Assembly (NCBI GenBank): GCA_028697885.1 | Contig: JAQVER010000004.1 | Location: 1 to 64,000, forward strand | DNA length: 64,000 nucleotides | Direction: 5' to 3' | Origin: Desulfocapsaceae bacterium | Lineage (GTDB): Bacteria; Desulfobacterota; Desulfobulbia; Desulfobulbales; Desulfocapsaceae | Shown: in pieces, positions 40,368 through 49,715 of the stretch | How the letters are laid out: each line of letters begins with the position of its first letter | Position numbering within the stretch: position 1 is the first letter of the stretch | The notes under the pieces: generated by a model | What the model saw: only the letters and a program-made list of their open reading frames with translations | What the model was told of the DNA's origin: nothing | Database searches by the model: none | Position numbers and translations under genes: made by a program

Positions 40368-41282
40368 ATGAAAATACGCCTGATCAGCTTAACCCCAACC
40401 GGATTCCCAAACCTCGCTTTAATGAAGATCTCGGCTTTTCATAAAGCCTGTGGTGATGAAGTCAGCACAGACGAGCCAGACCCGGATAAAGTATATATTT
40501 CCAGTCCGTTCTCACAATATAAAAATGCATGTGATTACTCTAAGATGTTCCCGGATGCAGAAATAAAATATGGGGGTTATGGTTTTTCGGATGTAAAACT
40601 GCCGGACAGCATAGAGCACCTTATGCCTGATTACTCTATATTTAATTGTGATCGGTCAATGGGTTTTACTACAAGAGGATGTATTCGTAACTGTTGGTTC
40701 TGCGTGGTGCCGAAAAACGAAGGTAATATCCGGAAAAACAGCCCGGTTCAGGAGTTTCATCACACAGACCACGATACAATAGTTCTTCTCGATAATAATA
40801 TTCTTTATTACAACGAATGGTTTATGCAAAACTCAGATTATATTTTAAAAAATAACCTGAAAGTACATATCGAAAGCGGAATAGATATTAGGTTAGTAAC
40901 AAATGAAAATGCCAAAAGGTTAGAAGAATTAAGGCACCAGAAACGCCTACATTTTGCCTTTGATGACCTTAAATATGAACAAGACCTAAGACGCGGTATT
41001 GAGTTACTTGAAGGGGCAGGGATAAAAAAGAGAGATTTAACATGCTATATCTTAGCATGGCCGGGAGGATTTGACGATGCATGGCGCCGGCAGGAAATAA
41101 TCTGGAAAGAATATGGGATTGATCCATTTATCCAGGTTTATAATAATTCCCGGAAAGATCCTTCCATCAGGAAACTTGCTCGCTGGTGTAATCTACCACA
41201 AATAAGAAAGAGTTGCGAATTTAGCGAATATAAAAGAAAGATCACTACACAGAAAAAAATGTCTTTCTCGGAGAACATATAG
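40368..41282 (+). CDS. Radical SAM protein
   Basis: 304 residues. Cluster motif GCIRNCWFCVVP with Cys105, 109 and 112 (CxxxCxxC). Before it an N-terminal B12-binding-like or partial Rossmann part; after it the TIM-barrel strands (VLLDNNILYY, KVHIESGIDIRL, HFAFDDLKYE). The tail (FSEYKRKITTQKK) is short. It belongs to archaeal/phage hypothetical radical SAM proteins; substrate unknown. A 13-bp inverted repeat spans its 3' end. Confidence 0.8.
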   Translation: MKIRLISLTPTGFPNLALMKISAFHKACGDEVSTDEPDPDKVYISSPFSQYKNACDYSKMFPDAEIKYGGYGFSDVKLPDSIEHLMPDYSIFNCDRSMGFTTRGCIRNCWFCVVPKNEGNIRKNSPVQEFHHTDHDTIVLLDNNILYYNEWFMQNSDYILKNNLKVHIESGIDIRLVTNENAKRLEELRHQKRLHFAFDDLKYEQDLRRGIELLEGAGIKKRDLTCYILAWPGGFDDAWRRQEIIWKEYGIDPFIQVYNNSRKDPSIRKLARWCNLPQIRKSCEFSEYKRKITTQKKMSFSENI

Positions 41283-41296
41283 CTCTGTGTAGTGAT
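41241..41296 (+). terminator. Inverted repeat at the end of the radical SAM gene
   Basis: ATCACTACACAGA at 41241-41253 pairs with TCTGTGTAGTGAT at 41284-41296, with an inner TTCTC-G-GAGAA stem. Position suggests transcription termination. Confidence 0.5.
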
Positions 41297-41353
41297 TATA
41301 CCTATATTAAATTAAAATACTTATAAACATTTCTAACTTAATTTGTGACGGCA

Positions 41354-41375
41354 TTGATATAGAAAACTATATCAA
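41354..41375. promoter_or_regulatory. Palindromic operator-like site
   Basis: TTGATATAG, AAAA, CTATATCAA: nine-base arms, about 40 bases before a ribbon-helix-helix-like gene. Likely autoregulation site. Confidence 0.45.
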
Positions 41376-41414
41376 ATAATAACTATATTCTTCTTCTTAT
41401 TCTCAGGAGCTATC

Positions 41415-41558
41415 ATGGGTGCAAATGTTTATCTACAGACTGATTTACATGAAAAATTAATAAAAAAAGGGCATGATCCCGGTAAATATGTCAATAAAGT
41501 TGTGAAGGAAGCATTGGAAAAAGAAGAAGTAAGTGGTACTAAAAGAATAAAAGGATGA
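41415..41558 (+). CDS. Small ribbon-helix-helix-like protein, 47 residues
   Basis: MGANVYLQTDLHEKLIKKGH, DPGKYVNKVVKEALEKEE: strand, helix, turn, helix of the short archaeal ribbon-helix-helix type. CAGGAG site. Sits behind a 9-bp-arm palindrome and before the sugar-nucleotide gene, four bases away. Confidence 0.55.
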   Translation: MGANVYLQTDLHEKLIKKGHDPGKYVNKVVKEALEKEEVSGTKRIKG

Positions 41559-41561
41559 ACG

Positions 41562-42557
41562 ATGAGAGCACTGATTATAGGAATTACCGGATTCGTAGGA
41601 TCGCACCTTGCAGAGTATCTTCTTTCTAAGGGAGTAGAGGTAGGTGGGTATTATGAACCTCTCGATGATTTAGATACTATAATAAAGATTAAAGATAAAA
41701 TTAGTCTTATCGGTAGCTGTGTAAGAGACGCAATTAGGTCGGAACCAGATTTTATTTTTATTATGGAACCCCAAAAAGTTGCACCAGGCTCAAATCCATA
41801 TTATGTATATGGGTTTGATGTAAATATAACTGGTACACTATATATTTTTGATTATATCCGTTATCTAAACCATAATCCAATAATCATACTTGCCGGGAGT
41901 AGTGAAGAGTACGGCTCTCCTCCATTAATAGAAGTACGGGAAATGTCAGGGTTTATGGGAGGACCAGAAAGAGTAAAAGTTAATCATACCCCAAAAAAAG
42001 TTCTCAAATTACCCATTACAGAGGACTTCTCACTCAACCCAATATCAATTCATGGGGCATCCAAAGCTGCGCAGGATATGCTTGGATATGCTTACTATAA
42101 GGAATTAGGTATGAAGATCATAAGAACCAGGGCATTTGATATAACTGGCGAAGGGGATCAATCCTCAACAGCCTCAGATATTGCGAGGCAGATAGTTGAA
42201 ATTGAAAAGGGAAATATTAAAGAGTTAAAAGTTAGTAGCCGGGAGATTTATAAGGACTTCGTGGATGTACGTGATGTTGTAAAAGCATATTGGCTTGCTG
42301 CAACAAGGGGAAAGCCCGGAGAAGCTTATAACGTCTGCAGTGGGAAAGCGAGATCTGTGCAGTCAGTGATAGATGCACTCAGGATGCAAAGCACAGCACA
42401 GTTTGAGATCATAGAGGATAAGACATTGCTGAAGGTAAGTGATGTGCCGGCAATCCAGGGTGATCACAGCAAGCTCTCAAAGCTGACTGACTGGAAACCG
42501 GAGGTCGGGTTTGCACAGACAATGGGAGATTTGCTGGATTATTGGAGGAATAATTAA
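41562..42557 (+). CDS. NAD(P)-dependent sugar-nucleotide reductase/epimerase (extended SDR)
   Basis: 331 residues. Rossmann GITGFVGSHLAEYL at residues 7-20; AGSSEEYG with the catalytic Ser; the helix IHGASKAAQDMLGYAYYKEL; DFVDVRDVVKAYWLA and EAYNVCSG typical of GDP-4-keto-6-deoxymannose reductase/dehydratase. The usual catalytic YxxxK is HGASK (His164, Lys168): Tyr is replaced by His, so activity may be lost or changed. First gene of the glycan cluster that follows. Confidence 0.85.
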   Translation: MRALIIGITGFVGSHLAEYLLSKGVEVGGYYEPLDDLDTIIKIKDKISLIGSCVRDAIRSEPDFIFIMEPQKVAPGSNPYYVYGFDVNITGTLYIFDYIRYLNHNPIIILAGSSEEYGSPPLIEVREMSGFMGGPERVKVNHTPKKVLKLPITEDFSLNPISIHGASKAAQDMLGYAYYKELGMKIIRTRAFDITGEGDQSSTASDIARQIVEIEKGNIKELKVSSREIYKDFVDVRDVVKAYWLAATRGKPGEAYNVCSGKARSVQSVIDALRMQSTAQFEIIEDKTLLKVSDVPAIQGDHSKLSKLTDWKPEVGFAQTMGDLLDYWRNN

Positions 42558-43084
42558 TGCAAATTATACGGGCTACATATGATTTTGTTAAAGAAATGCT
42601 GAGGCATGGATGGATTTTTGCTGATAATATATCACCGCATATTATAACACACGACAGTAGTATAATATTTCGTCATATAGTTACTAAACAAGATATTGGA
42701 AATGTTCTGGAAATAACATGTCCAGAAAACAAATATATCTCAATATGCGGACGAAACCACTTCGTTAGAAATTACCCTCCACACATATTTTCTTTACGGT
42801 GCAGTAATAAAAGCGATAGAGATATATCTCCAGGAACAGAAATTATAATACGTAAACGTAAAGAATGGATATTAAACGGAACAGAACTTTTTTATGAAAA
42901 CGCAGGCAACCTATCACCGATAATAGGTGAGAGAGTTAAGTTATGGAATGAAGAATTCCCTTTTCCTGCCGGGATAAGTATTTCATCTGGTGAAATCCTG
43001 TGTTTCCGAGTAGTTAATCCTAATATAGATATAAATAAAGTAGAATTGTTTATGCAGGCAGATATCTGGGAAAAGAAGGAATAA
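42557..43084 (+). CDS. Virion-like paralogous family, copy C
   Basis: 175 residues. Family signs: YDFVKEMLRHGWIF at the start, IGNVLEITCPENKYISICGR near residue 52, KVELFMQADIW at the end. Overlaps the reductase stop by one base. Alignment to copy D (49716) is clear. Structural role suspected; not shown. Confidence 0.55.
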   Translation: MQIIRATYDFVKEMLRHGWIFADNISPHIITHDSSIIFRHIVTKQDIGNVLEITCPENKYISICGRNHFVRNYPPHIFSLRCSNKSDRDISPGTEIIIRKRKEWILNGTELFYENAGNLSPIIGERVKLWNEEFPFPAGISISSGEILCFRVVNPNIDINKVELFMQADIWEKKE

Positions 43085-43085
43085 A

Positions 43086-43526
43086 ATGAACACAATAACC
43101 AAACAATATTTTTTAACGATTGCAAAAATATGCCCAGACGAACTAATAGGAAAACAAATAATTTATAAAAATGAGCCACGTATAATACACGATGTTTCTA
43201 TAGGTGGACAATTATTTTTATTAAATATTGGTTATAGTGATTACCAATGGGTACTAGCAGAAGATGCTACAGAAACCGAAAGTATAATAATTGATTCTAT
43301 GACCACGATGTATAGTAACATTATAAAACCAAAAATCTTCTCAGTAGTGTCTTTAATGAATAGTCTTGAAGACCTTGAGAAACGTGTAGGGTGCCCTGGT
43401 AGCGAGTCATCAAAACCGCTATTTGATAGTGTTCTAGCTCTCAGTAAGGAAGTTCTTGATCTTAAACTTAAAATTGATGAACTGGAGTTAAAACTCAAAG
43501 AAACTTGTACTGCGCATTCAGAATAA
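43086..43526 (+). CDS. Unknown protein with coiled-coil tail, 146 residues
   Basis: Beta/alpha first half (GKQIIYKNEPRIIHDVSIGG, FLLNIGYSDYQWVLAED) then a coiled coil (LALSKEVLDLKLKIDELELK). It resembles short accessory virion proteins only in layout. No family recognised. Confidence 0.45.
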   Translation: MNTITKQYFLTIAKICPDELIGKQIIYKNEPRIIHDVSIGGQLFLLNIGYSDYQWVLAEDATETESIIIDSMTTMYSNIIKPKIFSVVSLMNSLEDLEKRVGCPGSESSKPLFDSVLALSKEVLDLKLKIDELELKLKETCTAHSE

Positions 43527-43539
43527 AAGGTGATTATAT

Positions 43540-43926
43540 ATGAACCAACTAAAACCAACAAAAGAAAGGATAGAATTTGAAAATGCAAAAAAGAATCTTC
43601 GCGTGCTTGATTTAAAAGCCAGGCTGAGTGAAAAGGGGATAGATACAGCAAAAATTCCCCGCATAAAATTGGATGAGATTCTACGGCTTATGGATAAGCA
43701 GTATATTATTCATGATGAAAGTCAGAAGAAAATAAAAGCTATCCAGGACGAAGCCATACAGGAAGCCAATACTCTTAGTGCTGAGGGAGAAAAGATTGTA
43801 GAATCCCTCAGAAACAAGTATGGAACTCCCTGCATAACCATGGGAGAACCGGCACCATTAGAAAATAAAGAGTGTAACGAAGTACACCCGGAAGGTGCAG
43901 AGATCAAGCCAGAGGAAACGGCATAA
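43540..43926 (+). CDS. Coiled-coil protein, 128 residues
   Basis: Helical throughout (NAKKNLRVLDLKARLSEKGI, KIKAIQDEAIQEANTLSAEG) with an acidic tail. Overlaps nothing; 19 bases before the next ATG. Function unknown. Confidence 0.45.
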   Translation: MNQLKPTKERIEFENAKKNLRVLDLKARLSEKGIDTAKIPRIKLDEILRLMDKQYIIHDESQKKIKAIQDEAIQEANTLSAEGEKIVESLRNKYGTPCITMGEPAPLENKECNEVHPEGAEIKPEETA

Positions 43927-43945
43927 GAACAAAGGGAGTAATAAA

Positions 43946-44623
43946 ATGGATGCAAAATCACACGTACTGTTCACGGGAACACTGCTTAAGCAATCTGGAA
44001 AAAACGAGTCGTACAGTACGTGGGGTAATGCTCCAGATATAGATATGGGGTTCCTGCACCGATGGTATCGGCATCGGATCAGTGTAATCGGAGATGTTTT
44101 CAGGGAATGTAAAGGTGCACAGAACGATGCGGATCGGGACACAGTAGCATTGGGAATTATATCCCATCTATATCTTGATATTTTTAATGGTATAATCTTC
44201 CCTTTCGGTATCTGGTATCCAATATATCCAGAAAAAGTAGTAATAAACGAGGTTCTTGAGGATATTCCAAAGCTTCTCGTTGAAGATTTAAGGAAATTGT
44301 CCGAATTGGATCTGTGGTCAAATGAGTTTTATCAGAGCAGCAGGGAGTTAATGGAATTATTTGCTTCTAACTGGCAAACATGTGAAGATATGATAAGTTC
44401 AATGCTATACAGACTTATCTGGCATGCTACAGGTGGGAATCAAGATCTATTTATCGCATATCCCCTTTACAAAAAAGCAATTAAAGATATTGTGGCATTT
44501 ACCGGTGACACCAAATATAGATTGTCATGGTTTGATATAGCTATGCCATCTATAAATCAAAAATTCGAGGAGTTTGAAAGAGATTACACGATACTTATTA
44601 ACAAAACAATGGAGAGAGAATAA
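43946..44623 (+). CDS. Zinc-dependent phospholipase C-like hydrolase, putative
   Basis: About 225 residues. ATG 43946 follows AAGGGAG. HVLFTG, WGNAPDIDMGFLHRW and LGIISHLYLDIFNG carry His/Asp in the spacing of all-helical zinc PLC/S1-P1-like or HD-like hydrolases, which often begin H and contain PD, HR and H-x-x-x-D. The C-terminal half is helical. Substrate (lipid or nucleotide) unknown. Confidence 0.55.
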   Translation: MDAKSHVLFTGTLLKQSGKNESYSTWGNAPDIDMGFLHRWYRHRISVIGDVFRECKGAQNDADRDTVALGIISHLYLDIFNGIIFPFGIWYPIYPEKVVINEVLEDIPKLLVEDLRKLSELDLWSNEFYQSSRELMELFASNWQTCEDMISSMLYRLIWHATGGNQDLFIAYPLYKKAIKDIVAFTGDTKYRLSWFDIAMPSINQKFEEFERDYTILINKTMERE

Positions 44624-44624
44624 T

Positions 44625-45236
44625 ATGAAATTAGTATGCAGTATTTGTGGAGAAGAGACAGAAGAATCAGATATAGAAGTGAACGCTATATTTGAAGAAA
44701 TTCGATGTAAAATATGCCTTGCAACATATGGGCCAGTTCCGCTTGAAACATTAAAAGCCACAATCATCAGCGAATACGGCTTAAAAATAAAAGATATGCC
44801 TAAAGAGACATGGCATGAACTCATTATGCTGCAAATAAAGAAGGAAGCATTGAAATCAGAAACCCAGGAAAAGATCTCAAAACTAAAAAGTTCCCTGTTG
44901 AATATTGGCCGTGAAAATAAAATAGAAAAAATAAATGATGAAGCGTCTAAGGCACGCAACGATATTAATCATCAGATAGAGGTCATTCTAATACTTACCA
45001 AACACGGTTTAAGACCTAAAGAAATATCTATCACTATACAGACCCAGATAAAATCAATATTGGCAAGAAAACTGGCATTGAGATTGGATACCAAGAATCT
45101 TATTGAGGATGCAAAAAAAACAACTCAGGGGATAGAACTCAAAGATAAGATTCATGATATAATACTCGGTGCAGACAAGGAACGTAAAAAAATAGAGCAG
45201 GATATTGAATATATATTCACATCTGGAGCGAAATAA
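44625..45236 (+). CDS. Zinc-knuckle coiled-coil protein, 203 residues
   Basis: Starts MKLVCSICGEETEESDIEVN with a second pair CKICLA near 29-32, giving a zinc ribbon, then a long coiled coil (KKEALKSETQEKISKLKSSL, ARNDINHQIEVILILTK). Overlaps the next start by one base. Confidence 0.45.
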   Translation: MKLVCSICGEETEESDIEVNAIFEEIRCKICLATYGPVPLETLKATIISEYGLKIKDMPKETWHELIMLQIKKEALKSETQEKISKLKSSLLNIGRENKIEKINDEASKARNDINHQIEVILILTKHGLRPKEISITIQTQIKSILARKLALRLDTKNLIEDAKKTTQGIELKDKIHDIILGADKERKKIEQDIEYIFTSGAK

Positions 45237-47737
45237 TGTCTTTGATAGAAGATATTGAAGAATTCATGATGAGTATGCCTTATGGAGATATTGTAAAGCA
45301 GGTAACAGCCGAACCAGGACTAACTAAATACAATTATATTAAAAAAGCAGAGTCCGACATGTTCCCATTTGGGATAAAAGATATCAACAAATGGGAGTTC
45401 TATAAGTCAGACAAATATTCAGCATACTTATTCTGGAAAGTCGTTCAGGAGATAGAAGAAAATAAACCTGTCGTTCCTCAGATGTTAGCGAACATAGTCG
45501 TAGGACATTGCACACAACCCCGTATTCTCATATATGGATGTGGTACGGGACTCATTGCATTGGGGCTTCGAGGAATGGAACCTCAAAACGAAGATATTAC
45601 GATCGCAGATATCCCAGGAAGGTATTTTGAATTTTTACAATATCTTTCCAATAAATATGGGCTTGGATTCAAATTTATTCCTGTCCTTAACAGCAATGAA
45701 GATCCTATAAGTAAAAAATATGATGTGATCTTATTTAATGGCATACTTTCTGATATTGATCGGAAGGCTGTGATCATACGATTGGCATCTCATGTCGAGG
45801 ATATGCAGACATTATACCTGAATACTCTGGAAGCCCCCACAAAAAATTGCAGAATATCTCATTTTATTAAACAATTGAATGAGATAGATATGGAAGCTAC
45901 GGGTCACGAGGGAGATTTCTGGAGGGTATGGAGAAAGAAGCCTGTTGTGCAGCAACAAAAAGAGGAGATATCAAAAACAGAACCAATCAAGGAAACCCAT
46001 ATATTTCCTACCTCAATAGCCTGTCTTTCGACTTTACCCGGAACACCATGCGGTATTGCCACATACACGAAAATGCTTACTGATAGCTTATCAAAACGCT
46101 ATCCAACCAATATATTCAGGGATATTAATAAAGGGGTGCCAAAGAACGCACTTATACTTGCATCCATTGAATTCGGGATATTCCAGGATGTAAATATGCT
46201 CATCAATGCAGTTTATGAAACCAACTGGAAATTTGCTATCTGGCATACTGTAATGCGCGATCCATTCCAGGGATATACCAAATACCTAAAAAATGTGGAC
46301 ACGGCATATGACGTACATATCGTTCATACAATAGCGCAAAAGGCATGGCTTTCGAAATTTGTTGAAAAACCAATATATGTCGTTCCCCACGGAACGTTAT
46401 TATGGGATCCGATTCCTACGCCTCTTGCAAAACAAAAACTCGGGATCCAGGCGGATATGAGAATGGCATTTTGCTTTGGATTTGCCGCAGATAGCAAAGG
46501 ACTCGACGAGTTAATTGATATATCCAAAAAATTAAAATTAACCTTGCCTGATTTTAAGATAGTCATGTCAGCCGGTATTAATAATGCGACAAAGGAAGCG
46601 ACTGAATTTACTGTAAACCTGCAAAATAACCTGAAAAAGGTGGCTGAATCAAGCGGCACGATCGTTCTTGGTAAATACCTCTCTGATGAGGAAATCAATC
46701 TCTGGGCTTCTGCTTCGGATATTCTCTTATTTAATTATAAAACCCCGCCTTATATAGCTTCTGGATCTGGGGCAATGAAGAGGGTACTTGCTGCAGGGAA
46801 GCCAATAATATGTGTCGATGATAATAGGCTTGAGGAGCTTGTTGAAGGTGAGCATTGCCTTAAATTTAGGCCGGGTGATAGAAACTCATTAATACAATGT
46901 ATTCAAACATTGCTTATTGATAAAAAGCGTGCGGAAATGCTGGGGGAAAATTGTCATAAGCTTGCCGCGAAAACATCATGGGAACATACAGCAGAAAAGA
47001 TATTAGATATAATTGGCTCAACGATTATGGGTTATGGTCCTAATTACTACGATGAGTCTTATTTCATAGGTCGTAGTGGCGGAAAATATTATATTAATCC
47101 GAATGGTGAAAGGAAAGAGTGGAGTTATTATAATCCAGACGGTGAATGGTTAGGTGCGGATTATATAATGAAAGGAATAAAACAACTTCTGAATCCACGA
47201 ACTATGCTTTCCGTAGGCGAAGGACGCGGGACGTTCTGTGCTTATGCAAGGGATCATGGAATAATTGCATCGGGGATAGACTTTTCACAGTGGGCTATCG
47301 ATCACCCTTATCCAAAGGCAAAAGGGCTTATAGAGCTTGGGGATGTGAGAGATCTGAAATTCGAAGATCGCAGTATGGAACTTATATTTTGTTCTGATAT
47401 TATGGAACATATTTATATAGAGGACATGCAGGGGGCTATATCAGAAATAGAACGTGTAGCCGATAAATGGATCTTCTATAATATTGGATCAAGCATGGGA
47501 GAAGACGAAAACGGAGATCTTATTGTGGCTAAGAATCAGCTTCCTCCAAAAGATAGGCTTGTTACTGCAGTAGCCGGCCATGTCACGGTAAAACCAGAGG
47601 TATGGTGGCGGGAGAAATTAGGAGGGCATGGATGGAAATTCAGGGACGATTTGGTTGCTGAGTTCAGAAAGATTGTGCCTGCTGATGTTCTTACTAACTG
47701 GAAATGCATTCTGATTGCTGAAAGATGCGAGGTATAA
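45236..47737 (+). CDS. Methyltransferase-glycosyltransferase-methyltransferase fusion
   Basis: 833 residues. N-terminal part (about 85-230): SAM-like fold with ILIYGCGTGLIALGLR. Middle (about 255-600): GT-B glycosyltransferase with FGFAADSKGLDELID and the GSGAMKRVLAAGKPI donor helix. C-terminal part (about 620-833): a class I methyltransferase with MLSVGEGRGTFCAYARDHGI, FCSDIMEHIY. One chain with two methyltransferase domains around a GT4 suggests making or capping a methylated glycan. In the same operon as two GT2 genes. Confidence 0.75.
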   Translation: MSLIEDIEEFMMSMPYGDIVKQVTAEPGLTKYNYIKKAESDMFPFGIKDINKWEFYKSDKYSAYLFWKVVQEIEENKPVVPQMLANIVVGHCTQPRILIYGCGTGLIALGLRGMEPQNEDITIADIPGRYFEFLQYLSNKYGLGFKFIPVLNSNEDPISKKYDVILFNGILSDIDRKAVIIRLASHVEDMQTLYLNTLEAPTKNCRISHFIKQLNEIDMEATGHEGDFWRVWRKKPVVQQQKEEISKTEPIKETHIFPTSIACLSTLPGTPCGIATYTKMLTDSLSKRYPTNIFRDINKGVPKNALILASIEFGIFQDVNMLINAVYETNWKFAIWHTVMRDPFQGYTKYLKNVDTAYDVHIVHTIAQKAWLSKFVEKPIYVVPHGTLLWDPIPTPLAKQKLGIQADMRMAFCFGFAADSKGLDELIDISKKLKLTLPDFKIVMSAGINNATKEATEFTVNLQNNLKKVAESSGTIVLGKYLSDEEINLWASASDILLFNYKTPPYIASGSGAMKRVLAAGKPIICVDDNRLEELVEGEHCLKFRPGDRNSLIQCIQTLLIDKKRAEMLGENCHKLAAKTSWEHTAEKILDIIGSTIMGYGPNYYDESYFIGRSGGKYYINPNGERKEWSYYNPDGEWLGADYIMKGIKQLLNPRTMLSVGEGRGTFCAYARDHGIIASGIDFSQWAIDHPYPKAKGLIELGDVRDLKFEDRSMELIFCSDIMEHIYIEDMQGAISEIERVADKWIFYNIGSSMGEDENGDLIVAKNQLPPKDRLVTAVAGHVTVKPEVWWREKLGGHGWKFRDDLVAEFRKIVPADVLTNWKCILIAERCEV

Positions 47738-47750
47738 TTAAACCACAACA

Positions 47751-48764
47751 ATGAAAATCAGCATAAGCTTCGCAACTATCCGGAAGGGATGGATTGAGAA
47801 TACAATCAGATGCCTTGGCCGGCAAACGCTCACGCATAAAGATTGGGAACTTGTAATGATAGATGATATCCCGGAGGATCGAAGTGATTATGTGCTGGAA
47901 CTGGCACAAAAAGAAAATATTAATGTTAAATGGATGAGAAGTAAGACAAATCATTGGAAATCAAATAGGTTATTAGGAAATGCCAGAAACACCGGGTTTA
48001 TTCATAGTGACGGTGAACTCATAGTATTCCTGGACGATTATACCTGGGTGCCGGAGACGTTTTTAGAAGAACATTGGAACCGATATAAAGAGACTGGTAA
48101 TGGTATTATAGGGAGAGTGAAAACCGTAAAATATCAAGATCCTGTTAATTCACAGAATGATCTAACAATAATTGGAGAGGATGATAGATATAACATTGCT
48201 CAAAAAAATGGATATAACGCAATTCCTAACCCACTCTACGGGTGGTTTTATACTTTTAATGCATCAGCACCTTTAGAAGCTTTAATAAAAATTAATGGAT
48301 ATGATGAAGAGTTTGATGCTACCGGGGAAGATGATATCGATCTTGGGGAGAGGTTGACCAGAATAGGTATTAATTTTAAGTATATAATGGTACCAAAAAT
48401 TACAGTGTTTCATATGCAGCATGGAGGCAAAAATCCTCCTCATATGGGGTGCGGAGGTCAATTTAACATAAAAGGAGATCTCGCTGTATGTTCTAAATGC
48501 GGCTTTGAAGTTAAGTCTGCATTTGCAACTACCTATGATTTAGATATAAAGACACCAATTAACCTGCCAGATAGGTACGGGACTGATGACGTACATAAAG
48601 TACCCAGAACTCTTTATAATACTATATATGATGGGTGTTGGGGATTGTTAGAACGAAACCAGAGACGAAATCCCTGTGATGTAAATCTGGATTATTTTGA
48701 CCTTAAGGAAGCAAGAAAATTTAAAAATAAATATCCTTTTAAAAGTAATATGGAGCAGATATGA
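47751..48764 (+). CDS. GT2-family glycosyltransferase with zinc insertion
   Basis: 337 residues. GT-A pattern: ISFATIRKGWIENTIRCLGR start, DFDD-equivalent VFLDDYTWVPE (D-x-D region), GEDDIDLGERLTRIG near 190. An inserted MGCGGQFNIKGDLAVCSKCG region (about 215-240) looks like a zinc ribbon, unusual in GT2. Overlaps the next glycosyltransferase by ATGA. Confidence 0.8.
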   Translation: MKISISFATIRKGWIENTIRCLGRQTLTHKDWELVMIDDIPEDRSDYVLELAQKENINVKWMRSKTNHWKSNRLLGNARNTGFIHSDGELIVFLDDYTWVPETFLEEHWNRYKETGNGIIGRVKTVKYQDPVNSQNDLTIIGEDDRYNIAQKNGYNAIPNPLYGWFYTFNASAPLEALIKINGYDEEFDATGEDDIDLGERLTRIGINFKYIMVPKITVFHMQHGGKNPPHMGCGGQFNIKGDLAVCSKCGFEVKSAFATTYDLDIKTPINLPDRYGTDDVHKVPRTLYNTIYDGCWGLLERNQRRNPCDVNLDYFDLKEARKFKNKYPFKSNMEQI

Positions 48765-49711
48765 AGATCAGTGTAATAATCCCCACAAATCGCCAAGATA
48801 AATTACTGGATTTTGAGTTGCCTTCTTTTAGAACTCAAACTTTCCCTAAAGACGATTTCGAGATCATAATAGTGGATGATGCATGTATTAATAGGAAAAA
48901 TGATGTTGAGAGCTTTGCAATAGCGAATAAATTGAATATAAAATGGATGCGTGGAAAAAAGCCATATTATAGGTCTAATGCAAATATAGGGAACGCAAGG
49001 AACACCGGGCTTATTCACGCAACCGGAGAACTTATAATATTCATCGATGATTATTCATCTATATCACCTGCATACCTTGAAGGTATGTGGATAATATATA
49101 AAGAAAATTCTGGATATTCCCCGATAGGGCCCGTGACATCTGTGGAATTTTGCGATCGCCCTTTTTCTTTAAAAACAGTTAGTACTGATAAACGACTTGA
49201 CTTGATTAAATCTCATGGTATGGATACGGCAGAGTGCCCGAGTAATTGGTTTTATACATCAAATGCTTCTGCTCCCATGCGTGAAATCCTGAAATTAAAC
49301 GGCTTCTGGGAAATGGCCGATCTTACCAGAGAGGAGGATGCATTATTTGGCCTTGCATTGTCTAAGAATGGCTGGAAATTTTGTTTTGCAGGCAGCTTGC
49401 CCGTTTATCATATGATACACAGTAAAGAATTGGGAAATAAGCGATATAACCAGGTAAATTATAAAGATCTGGGATGGGATACTGTAGATATTGAAGGCCG
49501 GATGGTTGATGGCGGTGGTCCTGCAGGGCGGTGCGGACTTACTACGGCGCCGGAAGAGATACAGCTTGTTACGAAAGATATTTTTAATACAAAATATCCG
49601 GGATCCTGGGGATTGATAGAGTATTTTAATAATCATCCTAAATATCGGTTTAATGAAGAGACTGGATTTGATTTGCGTAAGGAAAGAAAAGAAATCGGTA
49701 TGTGGGTATGA
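48761..49711 (+). CDS. GT2-family glycosyltransferase
   Basis: 316 residues, paralog of the preceding gene: ISVIIPTNRQDKLLDFELPS, IIVDDACINRK, NARNTGLIHATGELIIFIDD and a TREEDALFGLALSKNGW helix. Lacks the Cys-rich insertion. Probably adds a different sugar in the same glycan. Nearest neighbour downstream is a virion-like gene, a possible substrate (inference). Confidence 0.85.
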   Translation: MKISVIIPTNRQDKLLDFELPSFRTQTFPKDDFEIIIVDDACINRKNDVESFAIANKLNIKWMRGKKPYYRSNANIGNARNTGLIHATGELIIFIDDYSSISPAYLEGMWIIYKENSGYSPIGPVTSVEFCDRPFSLKTVSTDKRLDLIKSHGMDTAECPSNWFYTSNASAPMREILKLNGFWEMADLTREEDALFGLALSKNGWKFCFAGSLPVYHMIHSKELGNKRYNQVNYKDLGWDTVDIEGRMVDGGGPAGRCGLTTAPEEIQLVTKDIFNTKYPGSWGLIEYFNNHPKYRFNEETGFDLRKERKEIGMWV

Positions 49712-49715
49712 ATTT

